Positions 25,620 to 34,070 of a stretch of DNA of 51,459 nucleotides are shown piece by piece. The stretch's first letter is position 1. The number at the start of each line of letters is the position of its first letter. The notes beneath the pieces are model-generated. The model was not told the origin of the DNA. It was given only the letters and a program-made list of their open reading frames with translations, and did no database searches. The position numbers and the translations under genes are program-made. This DNA comes from Faecalibacterium sp. UBA1762. GTDB taxonomy: Bacteria; Bacillota; Clostridia; Oscillospirales; Ruminococcaceae. The stretch is from contig DCHC01000050.1 in assembly GCA_002314755.1 (NCBI GenBank), forward strand, positions 305-51,763, in the 5' to 3' direction.

Positions 25620-26747
25620 ATGTTCGAAACACAAATCAATGCGGCAAAGGAAAGCTTTCTGAAGCTGCTGAATGAACAGATCCAACGCGCTGAACGGATC
25701 GCGGCCGGCGGAAAAGCAAAAGACTACACAGCAGCGGACAAGGTCGTTGTCGGTTTGATTGACGGCGATGGTATCGGCCCGGTCATAATGGCCCAGGCGC
25801 GTCGGGTGCTGGCTGTGCTGCTGAAAGAGCAGATTGCTGCCGGGCGTGTTGAACTGAAGAATATTGAGGGACTGACCATAGAAAACCGTCTTGCGCTGGG
25901 TAAGGCAATTCCGGAGGATACCCTTGCAGCCATCAAACAATGTGACGTGCTGCTGAAAGGCCCGACCACCACACCTAAGGGCGGTGTGATGGAAAGCGCC
26001 AATGTTGCCATGCGCCGGGAGCTGGATCTTTACGCCAATGTCCGGCCAGTCTGTATTCCCGAAAAAGGGATTGACTGGACCTTTTTCCGGGAGAATACCG
26101 AGGGAGAGTATGTGTTGGGCAGCCGCGGTGTGGAGATCGCCGATTTGTTGGCTATGGATTTTAAGGTGACTACCGATGCAGGCACCCGCCGTATCTCCCG
26201 TGCTGCTTTTGAGTTTGCCAAAAACAACGGTAAAAATAAGGTTGCCATTGTGACCAAGGCAAACATTATGAAAAAGACAGACGGCAAATTCACTGAGATT
26301 GCCCACGAAATTGCGCAGGAATATCCCGCGGTTGAGGCCAGCGACTGGTATATTGACATTATGACCGCGAACCTCGTCAATGAACAAATCCGCAGCGATT
26401 TTCAGGTCTTTCTGCTGCCGAATCTGTACGGCGATATCATCACGGATGAGGCCGCCCAGATCCAGGGTGGTGTGGGTACTGCAGGCAGCGCCAATATTGG
26501 CGATCAATACGCCATGTTTGAGGCAATACACGGCTCGGCGCCCCGCATGGTAGAGCAGGGTCTTGCAGAATATGCAAACCCTGCCAGCATCCTGAAAGCG
26601 GCAGCCATGTTACTTCGCCATATCGCCCTATACAACGAGGCAGGCAGGCTGGAGATGGCACTGGATACCTGCAGTGTCTTGGTGACTGGTGACCGTGACG
26701 GTGCTACTGCAAAGGAGTTCACAGACGCCCTGTTAGAATTGCTGTAA
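25620..26747 (+). CDS. icd: Isocitrate dehydrogenase (NAD-type, isocitrate/isopropylmalate dehydrogenase family)
   Basis: Oxidative decarboxylation of isocitrate to 2-oxoglutarate; 375 aa. IDGDGIGPVI, KGPTTTPKGG, RRELDLYANVRPV, FRENTEGEYV, NLYGDIITDEAAQIQGG and the adenine-site EAIHGSAPR blocks are all present. The start 2 bp after the aconitase stop is set by AGGAGG within the end of the aconitase gene, giving translational coupling. The order of gene names (citrate synthase-like, aconitase, IDH) argues against isopropylmalate dehydrogenase. Cofactor preference is not certain from sequence alone. Confidence 0.9.
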   Translation: MFETQINAAKESFLKLLNEQIQRAERIAAGGKAKDYTAADKVVVGLIDGDGIGPVIMAQARRVLAVLLKEQIAAGRVELKNIEGLTIENRLALGKAIPEDTLAAIKQCDVLLKGPTTTPKGGVMESANVAMRRELDLYANVRPVCIPEKGIDWTFFRENTEGEYVLGSRGVEIADLLAMDFKVTTDAGTRRISRAAFEFAKNNGKNKVAIVTKANIMKKTDGKFTEIAHEIAQEYPAVEASDWYIDIMTANLVNEQIRSDFQVFLLPNLYGDIITDEAAQIQGGVGTAGSANIGDQYAMFEAIHGSAPRMVEQGLAEYANPASILKAAAMLLRHIALYNEAGRLEMALDTCSVLVTGDRDGATAKEFTDALLELL

Positions 26748-26755
26748 AACAACAA

Positions 26756-26807
26756 AACTGCCAATATGCTATCAGCCCGGTTTCGGCTATGCATATCGGC
26801 AGTTTTT
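26756..26807. terminator. Bidirectional terminator between icd and the pseudouridine synthase
   Basis: AACTGCCAATATGC pairs with GCATATCGGCAGTT (one mismatch), with an inner AGCC/GGCT stem, then TTTTT on the plus strand; the minus strand reads into TTTTGTTGTTTT. Confidence 0.85.
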
Positions 26808-26848
26808 ACTGAAAAAATAACAGAAAATCAGTTGAATGTAAGAGAACC

Positions 26849-27814
26849 TTATTTTGTTTTACTGCCGGTCAGTCTGGCAAAATCTGCCTGAAGCGTACAG
26901 TAGGGGTTCAGTATTTTTTTGCCGGAATACTGCTTTAGAAGAGGGTCTGCAAGGTTGTCGTCAAACTGCAGACCGACAGCGCAAAGCGCCTGGTTCTTCA
27001 GCGGCCATTTTTCGTTGATGGCGGGATCACCGTATTTCCGGTCCCCCAGCAAAGGGTGCCCCAGCATGCGCATGTGGGCGCGGATCTGATGGGTTCGCCC
27101 GGTGTAAAGGGTAATCCGGTACAGTCCAATGCCTGCCGCAAAGCTTTCCAAATGGACGCCGGTTTTAATCTGCTTGTAGCCCGGCTTTTCCTGTTTGGAG
27201 AGCTGCACTTTTTTGGCATCCTCCGCATGAAAATGCCACGCCTGATAGACGCCGTCTGCGCACCTACCGGCGGCAAGACAGAGATAGGTTTTGGTAATGC
27301 CGTCAAGTCGGATCAGCTCGTTGACGGCACGCAATGCAGGGGCATTTTTTGCGGCAATGACCAGCCCCTGGGTACCCCGGTCCAACCGGTTGCAGACAGC
27401 CGGGATAAACGCGTTTTGCGCCTCGGCAGAGTATTCACCGGCATCGGTCAGGTAGCGGATAATTCCCTCCACCAAAGAGACATCCCCGGTGTTATCACCG
27501 TGACAAAGCAGACCGGCAGGCTTGTGGACGATCAACAGATTTTCATCCTCAAAAACCACCGAAAAAGCTGCCTTGCGCAGTACCGGTTTGGTTTTAAGCC
27601 GTACCCCTTCAAAAAATTCATCCACGATGTATAGCTCAATCAGATCGCCCTGTTGCAGGCGGTATTCTGGTTTTGCCTTTTTATTGCCGACCTTGATGCG
27701 CCCGTTGCGGAAGCTTTTGTACAGTAGAGAGGTCGGCAGTTGATTTGTAACACTTTCCACAAAACGGGACAGACGCATTCCGGCGTCATTAGGTCCGGCA
27801 GTAAAGCTTTTCAT
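26849..27814 (-). CDS. RluA family pseudouridine synthase
   Basis: Isomerises uridine in rRNA (or tRNA); 321 aa. An S4 RNA-binding domain lies at about residues 12-75 (MRLSRFVES...FRNGRIKVGN). The catalytic segment reads NRLDRGTQGLVIAAK, where the usual form is HRLDRxTSG; the catalytic Asp is kept. The TGRTHQIRAHMRMLGHPLLGDRKYG block closes the active site. AAAGGA precedes the ATG by 12 nt. The target site cannot be told from sequence; RluC/RluD-type 23S sites are the usual ones. Confidence 0.92.
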   Translation of the reverse strand: MKSFTAGPNDAGMRLSRFVESVTNQLPTSLLYKSFRNGRIKVGNKKAKPEYRLQQGDLIELYIVDEFFEGVRLKTKPVLRKAAFSVVFEDENLLIVHKPAGLLCHGDNTGDVSLVEGIIRYLTDAGEYSAEAQNAFIPAVCNRLDRGTQGLVIAAKNAPALRAVNELIRLDGITKTYLCLAAGRCADGVYQAWHFHAEDAKKVQLSKQEKPGYKQIKTGVHLESFAAGIGLYRITLYTGRTHQIRAHMRMLGHPLLGDRKYGDPAINEKWPLKNQALCAVGLQFDDNLADPLLKQYSGKKILNPYCTLQADFARLTGSKTK

Positions 27815-27878
27815 GAAAAATAAGGGTCCTTTCTATCTTTTCGTCACCAGAATCTTTCGCCTTTTCAGCGGTTTTGAA

Positions 27879-27907
27879 TTGCATTCCGGCTTCAGGTGGA
27901 GTATAAT
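27879..27907 (+). promoter_or_regulatory. Promoter for the RadC-like gene and downstream genes
   Basis: TTGCAT (27879-27884), 17 bp, TATAAT (27902-27907). Confidence 0.75.
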
Positions 27908-27960
27908 AAACCATTATAGAATAGCATGTTTCTGCACCGGATTCCGGCTTGCCGATATTC

Positions 27961-27989
27961 ATTGTAGCAGATTTTCCCGGATGCTTCAA
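27961..27989 (-). promoter_or_regulatory. Divergent promoter for the pseudouridine synthase
   Basis: On the minus strand: TTGAAG (27989-27984), 17 bp, TACAAT (27966-27961). It lies downstream of the plus-strand promoter, so the two transcripts overlap in antisense over about 50-100 nt. Confidence 0.65.
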
Positions 27990-28046
27990 TCATTTTCTGA
28001 TGAGCAGCCGTTTTTGCAGAAACATAGCGAAAGGGGGAGAAAGCCT

Positions 28047-28727
28047 GTGGGAGTTCATGACGGACACCGTCAGCGCATGCGGGAGCGGGTGCGGCGGGAG
28101 GGACTGCTGAACCTGGAGCCTCATAATGTGCTTGAGTTGCTGCTGTTTAATATTTTCCCCCGGGGGGATACCAATGAGCTTGCTCACCGGATTTTGGACT
28201 ATTTCCATGGCGATTTTGCCGCTATGGCGGACGCCTCCTATGAAGAACTGTTGAAGATCGAGGGCGTGGGGGAACGCACAGCGTTTATGCTGACCCAGAT
28301 TCCTCAGCTTTCTGCATATTACCGCCAGGCACGCATTCGTAACGGTATCACTTTGGACAGCATGGAGGCGCTGCGGGATTATTTTATCCCGATATTCTAC
28401 GGTAAAAATACCGAGGAGATGTATGTGGTCTGTCTAGACGGCGGACTTCATCCGATACATCGGGAACGGATTTCTACCGGTAGCTCTACGGCAACCGGTG
28501 TAAATATCAAACGGGTAATCGAAATTGCCTTGGGGCAGCGGTGCATGCGGGTCATGCTGGTGCATAATCACCCCAGTGGCGTGGCAAGACCCAGTCAACG
28601 GGATGTTCAGGCAACGCGGGAGGCGGCAGTGGGGCTCAAGCTGGTAGAAGTTGAACTGACCGACCACATTATCGTCTCCGGAGAAGGGCTGTGTTCTATG
28701 CGCTCAACCGGCTTTATGTCCGATTGA
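28047..28727 (+). CDS. radC: RadC/JAB-domain protein
   Basis: Member of the RadC family with a C-terminal JAMM metalloprotease-like domain; 226 aa. The GTG at 28047 is chosen because GGGGGAG lies 8 nt upstream and the product then starts with the family's GHRQRMRERV segment; upstream ATGs give non-homologous sequence. A helix-hairpin-helix (KIEGVGERTAF) precedes the JAB domain. JAMM residues: His173, His175 (HNHPSG) and Asp186. The historical name 'DNA repair protein' is weakly supported experimentally; true biochemical function is unclear. Confidence 0.92.
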   Translation: MGVHDGHRQRMRERVRREGLLNLEPHNVLELLLFNIFPRGDTNELAHRILDYFHGDFAAMADASYEELLKIEGVGERTAFMLTQIPQLSAYYRQARIRNGITLDSMEALRDYFIPIFYGKNTEEMYVVCLDGGLHPIHRERISTGSSTATGVNIKRVIEIALGQRCMRVMLVHNHPSGVARPSQRDVQATREAAVGLKLVEVELTDHIIVSGEGLCSMRSTGFMSD

Positions 28728-28756
28728 AGATGAGGCAAAAAAGGAGAAAAAGGAAT

Positions 28757-28954
28757 ATGGATGTTCAGCTGGGTGATGTTATCTTGACCAGAAAACCGCA
28801 TCCTTGCGGAAACAGCGAATTTGCAGTGCTGCGTATCGGCATGGATTTCCGTATCCGTTGTACTAAATGCGGGCATGACATTATGCTGCCGCGGTCAAAG
28901 ATTGAAAAGAACATCAAAAAGATCATCCGACAACAGCCGGATGCGGAAAAATAA
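28757..28954 (+). CDS. DUF951 family small zinc-ribbon-like protein
   Basis: 65-aa protein of unknown function. The pattern KPHPCGNSEFAVLRIGMDFR then IRCTKCGHDIMLPR is that of DUF951, with Cys in HPCG and CTKC suggesting zinc binding. AAAAAGGA lies directly before the ATG, and the gene is 29 bp after the RadC-like gene and 43 bp before prfA, so a shared transcript is likely. The C-terminal tail is Lys-rich (KIEKNIKKIIR). Nucleic acid binding is a guess. Confidence 0.88.
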   Translation: MDVQLGDVILTRKPHPCGNSEFAVLRIGMDFRIRCTKCGHDIMLPRSKIEKNIKKIIRQQPDAEK

Positions 28955-28997
28955 GAGATATCACCTGTAACCGGGTTTATTCAGATAGGATGTTATC

Positions 28998-30071
28998 ATG
29001 TTAGATCAGTTGGAAAACGTAAAAAACAGATATGACGAGATCAACCATCTGTTGCAGGACCCATCTGCTCTTGGGCAGGAGGGGTATCGCAGCCTGATGA
29101 AGGAATATAAGCAGCTGACACCGCTGATGGAGAAATTCCACCAGTACGAGCGGGCACGGCAGCTGCAAGCGGATGCCGAAGAGCTGCTGGGGGACCCGGA
29201 ATGTACCGGTGAAATGCTTATACTGGCCCAGGAGGAGCTGCAGACCGCCCGCGACCAAATTGAAAATCTGACAGAAGAACTGAAGATTCTGCTGCTGCCC
29301 AGGGATGAGGATGATAACCGCAGTGCGATTGTAGAGATACGCGGCGGTACCGGCGGCGAGGAAGCGGCGTTGTTCGGCTACGACATGTACCGGATGTACA
29401 CCATGTATGCTGCACGCTGTGGGTGGCATACTGAAATACTTTCCCTTAACGAGACCGAATTGGGGGGCTTTAAAGAGGTCAGCTTTTCGGTAGAGGGTGA
29501 GGGTGTGTTCAGCCGGTTAAAATATGAAAGCGGCGTACACCGGGTACAGCGAGTGCCCGAGACCGAAAGTCAGGGTAGGATACAGACCTCGGCAGTGACG
29601 GTTGCCATCATGCCGGAGGTAGAGGATGTTGATGTGGTAATCAATCCGAATGACCTGAAGATCGACACCTTCCGCTCCTCCGGCGCCGGCGGACAGCATA
29701 TCAATAAAACATCCAGTGCCATCCGTGTGACCCATCTGCCCACCGGTTTGGTGGTGGAATGCCAGGACGAACGCAGTCAGTATAAAAACAAAGACAAGGC
29801 CCTGAAGGTATTGCGAAGCAGACTTTACCAGATGGAAAAGGAAAAGCAGGATGCGGCCACCGCCCAGCAGCGCCGCAGTCAGGTGGGTAGCGGCGACCGC
29901 AGTGAGCGGATTCGTACCTACAATTTTCCCCAGGGCAGAGTGACCGATCACCGGATCAATCTAACCTTGTACCAGCTGGAAAACGTGATGAACGGCGATC
30001 TGGAGGAGCTGCTGCAGGCTTTGATTCTGGATGACCAAACCCGACGTTTGCAGGCGGGCCAGGGCGACTGA
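28998..30071 (+). CDS. prfA: Peptide chain release factor 1
   Basis: Reads UAA/UAG and releases the nascent chain; 357 aa, the normal RF1 length. GGQ motif at residues 231-233 (SSGAGGQHINKTSS) and the C-terminal TDHRINLTLYQLENVMNG block are intact. RF1 rather than RF2 from overall match and the lack of a programmed frameshift. The usual neighbour prmC, which methylates the GGQ glutamine, is not next to it: DUF951 is upstream and tsaC downstream. Confidence 0.96.
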   Translation: MLDQLENVKNRYDEINHLLQDPSALGQEGYRSLMKEYKQLTPLMEKFHQYERARQLQADAEELLGDPECTGEMLILAQEELQTARDQIENLTEELKILLLPRDEDDNRSAIVEIRGGTGGEEAALFGYDMYRMYTMYAARCGWHTEILSLNETELGGFKEVSFSVEGEGVFSRLKYESGVHRVQRVPETESQGRIQTSAVTVAIMPEVEDVDVVINPNDLKIDTFRSSGAGGQHINKTSSAIRVTHLPTGLVVECQDERSQYKNKDKALKVLRSRLYQMEKEKQDAATAQQRRSQVGSGDRSERIRTYNFPQGRVTDHRINLTLYQLENVMNGDLEELLQALILDDQTRRLQAGQGD

Positions 30072-30119
30072 GCGCTTTCGGCTGGCGGCTTTAGACGAAA
30101 TAGAAAAGAGAGTATTATT

Positions 30120-31208
30120 GTGGAGATAGATGTAACGCAAGGGCTGCAAACCACGGCGGAGTGTCCTTTACCAGGGTTAGAAACCCGGGTTTTACCAGGA
30201 GATGCCGCCGGGGTGCAGGCTGCAGCAGAGCTGTTGCAGGCAGGCCAGCTGGTGGGTATTCCCACCGAGACGGTATACGGATTGGCAGCAAACGCAAAGG
30301 ATGCGGCAGCGGTTGCCCAAATTTTTCTGGCCAAGGGGCGTCCCCAGGACAATCCGCTGATCGTCCATATTGCCCGGCTTTCTCAGCTTACGGAGATTGC
30401 GGTCAATATTCCGCAACAGGCTTATGCTCTGGCAGAGGCATTTTGGCCAGGGCCTTTGACTGTGGTGTTACCCCGCGGTGAAGCAATACCTGCTTCGGTC
30501 AGCGCGGGACTGGATACGGTGGCGGTGCGTATGCCTAGCCACCCGGTAGCGCAGGCCATTCTGCGGCAAAGCGGCTTGCCCCTTGCGGCGCCCAGCGGAA
30601 ACCTGTCCGGAAAACCCAGCCCGACCAGTGCGCACTATATGCTGGAGGATATGCAGGGAAGAATCCCACTGATTGTGGACGGAGGAGAGTGCGGCGTTGG
30701 GGTGGAATCCACGGTGGTAAGTCTATGTACCCCGCAGCCTACGGTTCTGCGCCCAGGCGCAGTGACGGCGGAACAGATGGCAAGGGTATTAGGCTATCCC
30801 GTATTGCTTTCGCACGCCATCACAGAGGGTTTAAAGGAGGGGGAAACGGCAGCTTCCCCCGGTATGAAATATAAGCATTATGCCCCTAAAGCGCAGGTCA
30901 CGCTGGTGGTGGGGGATGCCCGGCAGTATGCTGCTTATGTCAACAGCCGGGCTCAGCAGGACGGCAGCGGCCTGATGGCACTGTGTTTTGCAGAGGATGC
31001 CCCCCTGCTGCAGTTGCCTTACATTGAATACGGTGGCACCGACCAACCGGAACAGCAGGCGCAGCATGTTTTTACCGCGCTGCGTCAGTTGGATGAAAAG
31101 GGTGCCCAGACGGTATTGGCTCACTGTCCTCAAACCACAGGTGTTGCCCTTGCGGTGTACAACCGTATGTTGCGTGCGGCGGCCTTTCGGGTGATACAGC
31201 TTTCATGA
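30120..31208 (+). CDS. L-threonylcarbamoyladenylate synthase (Sua5/YwlC type)
   Basis: Makes threonylcarbamoyl-AMP from Thr, bicarbonate and ATP for t6A37 of ANN-decoding tRNAs. 362 aa, so it is the two-domain Sua5 form: an N-terminal YrdC domain (about residues 30-220) with GIPTETVYGLAANA, KGRPQDNPLIVHI and PSGNLSGKPSPTSA, then the Sua5 C-terminal domain (about 240-350) after the linker SPGMKYKHYAPKA. The start is GTG at 30120 with GAGAG upstream; the next Met is well inside the domain. It follows prfA by 48 bp as in many Firmicutes. Confidence 0.95.
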   Translation: MEIDVTQGLQTTAECPLPGLETRVLPGDAAGVQAAAELLQAGQLVGIPTETVYGLAANAKDAAAVAQIFLAKGRPQDNPLIVHIARLSQLTEIAVNIPQQAYALAEAFWPGPLTVVLPRGEAIPASVSAGLDTVAVRMPSHPVAQAILRQSGLPLAAPSGNLSGKPSPTSAHYMLEDMQGRIPLIVDGGECGVGVESTVVSLCTPQPTVLRPGAVTAEQMARVLGYPVLLSHAITEGLKEGETAASPGMKYKHYAPKAQVTLVVGDARQYAAYVNSRAQQDGSGLMALCFAEDAPLLQLPYIEYGGTDQPEQQAQHVFTALRQLDEKGAQTVLAHCPQTTGVALAVYNRMLRAAAFRVIQLS

Positions 31209-31228
31209 TAGCAGAAAGGATATCTTAA

Positions 31229-31852
31229 GTGAACCTGCCTTATATTATTGCCCTAACAGGGCAAAGCGGATGCGGAAAATCAACGGTGGCGGATTATTAT
31301 CGCCGGCAAGGTATCCCGGTACTGGATGCCGATAAAATCGCCGCACAGGTGTTACAGCAGAACCGGCAGTGTCTGGCGGAGTTGGCCGCGGCATTTGGAA
31401 AGGATATCCTGGATGAGGCGGGGGCTTTGCGCCGCCGTCTGCTGGCAGACCGGGCGTTTGCAATGCCGGGCGGACAGCAGCAGTTGACCGAAATAACCCA
31501 TCCCTACATTATTCAGGCATTATTGGATACCATACAGCAGGAGGAGACCGGATCGCAGACAGTGATGGTGGATGGTGCCGTTATCGTAGGGGAGCCGTTT
31601 GCGGCATACTGTGATAAGATTTTGGTGGTGGATGCCCCCCGTACTGCACAGATCGCCCGGCTGGTCCTGCGGGATGGTATCAGTGAAGAACAGGCTGCGC
31701 GTCGACTGGACGCCCAAAAGAGTAAACGGATACTGTATGATGCCGCTGACGCGCTGATATGCAATGACGGCGACCTGATTCAGTTAGAAAAGATGGCCGA
31801 GAGGGCTTTGCGGGAGGTGTTGCCGGTCGATGATAAAAAAGAAAAAGCATGA
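31229..31852 (+). CDS. coaE: Dephospho-CoA kinase
   Basis: Last step of coenzyme A synthesis; 207 aa. P-loop GQSGCGKST (residues 11-19) and VLDADKIAAQV following, with the ADP-binding lid region around QEEQAARRLDAQ. Start is GTG with AAAGGA 9 nt upstream. Its 3' end overlaps the lytic transglycosylase start by 23 nt in another frame, which suggests coupled translation. Confidence 0.94.
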   Translation: MNLPYIIALTGQSGCGKSTVADYYRRQGIPVLDADKIAAQVLQQNRQCLAELAAAFGKDILDEAGALRRRLLADRAFAMPGGQQQLTEITHPYIIQALLDTIQQEETGSQTVMVDGAVIVGEPFAAYCDKILVVDAPRTAQIARLVLRDGISEEQAARRLDAQKSKRILYDAADALICNDGDLIQLEKMAERALREVLPVDDKKEKA

Positions 31853-32441
31853 GCATCGTCTTGTGCGGTTTGTGATTTTTATCGGCCTTTTCTGGGTTGT
31901 GTTGACCCTGCTGCGCCCCTATGGGGAAAAATGGGTCAGGTTTGGTTATCAAAAGCTTTACCCCCTGCGTTACACCCGGGAGGTGGAAGTTTATGCAGCG
32001 GAGTTCGATCTGGACCCGCTGCTGGTGACGGCTTTCATACGGGTAGAAAGTGGCTTTGACCCGGAAGCGGTTTCTAAGGTCGGAGCGCGGGGGCTGATGC
32101 AGCTTACGGAGGAGACCTATTCCTGGGTACGCAGTAAGCTGGAGCCGGATTCGGTTTGGGACTACGACAGTATGTTTGAACCAGAAAAGAATATCCGTTA
32201 TGGCTGCTATTATTTATGCTATTGTCTGGCACGGTATGACGGAGAGATTGCAACGGCGGCTGCAGCCTATATCAGCGGTTGCGGTACGGTGGACAGGTTA
32301 CTGGAAGAAACGCAGTACAGCAGCAACGGCGTTACCCTGACCGTATTTCCGTTCAAGAATATGCAGAACTATGTGCGAAAAATAACACACTGTTACCAAG
32401 GTTATCTGACAGCTTATTCAGGGTCGGATACTTTAAAATAA
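31830..32441 (+). CDS. Lytic transglycosylase with SLT domain
   Basis: Cleaves peptidoglycan glycan strands; 203 aa. Basic N-terminus then a single membrane anchor (about residues 12-29), after which the SLT domain faces outside. The catalytic glutamate is Glu73 in VESGFDP; GARGLMQLT and AAAAYISGCGTV are typical of the fold. The coaE-SLT pairing with overlap is common in Clostridia. Membrane-bound by its signal-anchor. Confidence 0.93.
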   Translation: MIKKKKHEHRLVRFVIFIGLFWVVLTLLRPYGEKWVRFGYQKLYPLRYTREVEVYAAEFDLDPLLVTAFIRVESGFDPEAVSKVGARGLMQLTEETYSWVRSKLEPDSVWDYDSMFEPEKNIRYGCYYLCYCLARYDGEIATAAAAYISGCGTVDRLLEETQYSSNGVTLTVFPFKNMQNYVRKITHCYQGYLTAYSGSDTLK

Positions 32442-32464
32442 CAACGCAAAAGAGGAGAAACACC

Positions 32465-33886
32465 ATGGAAGAAAAACTGAAGGGCCAAAAACTGGCTGAT
32501 CTGCTGATCCAGCCTAAGGACCACATTATGAATGTGCACCCGGAGCTGAAGGAGCCCGCCTGGGCCTTTGCCGAGGATTATAAGAAGTTTATGGATGAGG
32601 GCAAAATTGAACGGGAGGCGGTGGACGCCGCCATCGTCCGTTTGCAGGCTGCCGGTTATGAGCCGTTTGATTTTAAAAAAGTTTATAAAGCAGGGGATAA
32701 GGTTTACTGGAACAACCGCAATCATGCGCTGATTGCCGCTACCATCGGCCAAAGACCCATGAATGAGGGTGTACGTGTCACTGCTGCCCATGTGGACAGC
32801 CCCCGACTGGATCTAAAGCCCACCCCGCTGTATGAGGATAATGAGCTGGCCTTCTTGAAAACTCATTACTACGGCGGCGTCCGCAGATATCAGTGGGGCG
32901 TTACCCCCCTTGCGCTGCACGGTGTTGTCATCAAGAAAAACGGAGAGAGCGTCAAGGTCAATATCGGCGAGGATGCCGGTGATCCCCTGATGTACATATG
33001 TGATCTGCTGCCACATATTGCCGTAGAGCAGAATACCCGCCCGTTGTACGATGGTCTGAAAGGGGAGGAACTGAACGTTATTGTCGGTTCTCTGCCTTAC
33101 ATAGACGAAGAGCTGCCAGCAAAGGATACCGCTTTGGCCGGTAAGCGGGTTAAGCTGACCGTGCTGAACGCGCTGTACGAAAAGTACGGCATGACCGAAG
33201 GTGATTTTATGCGTGCGGAGCTGGAGGTCGTTCCTGCGGCAAAGGCGCAGGATGTGGGTCTGGATCGCAGTATGATCGGCGCATACGGCCATGATGATAA
33301 GGTTTGCGCATATCCGGCATTGCGCGCGGAAATTGATACGGTTGATCCCCAATACACCACCGTGTGTGTGCTGACGGATAAAGAGGAGATCGGCTCTGAC
33401 GGCGCCACCGGTCTGAACAGTGATTATTTGGCACAGTTCCTGGAGACATTGGCCGAGGGACAGGGCTTTAACTACAAAGAGGTCTTCCGGGCTACAGTCT
33501 GCCTGTCTGCGGATGTAACCGCCGCATACGATCCCACCTTTGGGGATAACTATGACCTTCACAACGCTGCTTTCCTGAACCACGGTCCTTGCTTTGCAAA
33601 GTACACCGGCCATGGCGGCAAGTATAACGCCAGCGACGCAACCGCAGAGCTGGCCGCAAGGATCGAGGATATGCTGGATACAGCCGGTGTCTGCTGGCAG
33701 ATGAATGAGATGGGCAAGGTTGACCAGGGAGGCGGCGGTACTGTTGCCAAATATGTCGCTAACCACAACATTGATGTCATTGATATTGGCGTGCCCATGC
33801 TGAGCATGCATGCCCCCTATGAGCTGGTTGCCAAGCTGGATGTATACATGACCTACCTGGCATTAAAGGCCTTTAACGAAAACTAA
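32465..33886 (+). CDS. M18 family aminopeptidase
   Basis: Cytoplasmic dinuclear-zinc aminopeptidase of 473 aa, the long class resembling aminopeptidase I (LAP4/ApeA) rather than DNPEP. The zinc ligands sit in AAHVDSPRLDLKP, the DKEEIGSDGATG glutamate pair, and the C-terminal IGVPMLSMHAPYE histidine. GAGGAG precedes the ATG at 32465; the reading frame upstream is inside the previous gene. It is followed by a strong terminator and is the last gene of the run from the RadC-like gene. Substrate preference is not predictable. Confidence 0.93.
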   Translation: MEEKLKGQKLADLLIQPKDHIMNVHPELKEPAWAFAEDYKKFMDEGKIEREAVDAAIVRLQAAGYEPFDFKKVYKAGDKVYWNNRNHALIAATIGQRPMNEGVRVTAAHVDSPRLDLKPTPLYEDNELAFLKTHYYGGVRRYQWGVTPLALHGVVIKKNGESVKVNIGEDAGDPLMYICDLLPHIAVEQNTRPLYDGLKGEELNVIVGSLPYIDEELPAKDTALAGKRVKLTVLNALYEKYGMTEGDFMRAELEVVPAAKAQDVGLDRSMIGAYGHDDKVCAYPALRAEIDTVDPQYTTVCVLTDKEEIGSDGATGLNSDYLAQFLETLAEGQGFNYKEVFRATVCLSADVTAAYDPTFGDNYDLHNAAFLNHGPCFAKYTGHGGKYNASDATAELAARIEDMLDTAGVCWQMNEMGKVDQGGGGTVAKYVANHNIDVIDIGVPMLSMHAPYELVAKLDVYMTYLALKAFNEN

Positions 33887-33898
33887 TACAGCATTTTT

Positions 33899-33942
33899 GC
33901 AGATGCCACGCAGTCACACGCTTGGGTGGCATCTGCTTTTTT
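33899..33942 (+). terminator. Terminator after the M18 peptidase
   Basis: Perfect 11-bp stem GCAGATGCCAC / GTGGCATCTGC, 16-nt loop, then TTTTTT. Confidence 0.92.
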
Positions 33943-34070
33943 CAACAGAAATGACAGAATGTATTGTGGCTGGTGCCGTCGGGCATGTGAGCAATAGTCG
34001 GCATGCGGAATGATTTTTCGGTAGAAGATTATGAAGAACAGAAAAAGAGAAAAAAGGAGTGGTCATCAAA

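Noticed and set aside
32813..33811. 332-codon minus-strand frame
   Set aside because: Antisense to the M18 peptidase; no RBS or motif.
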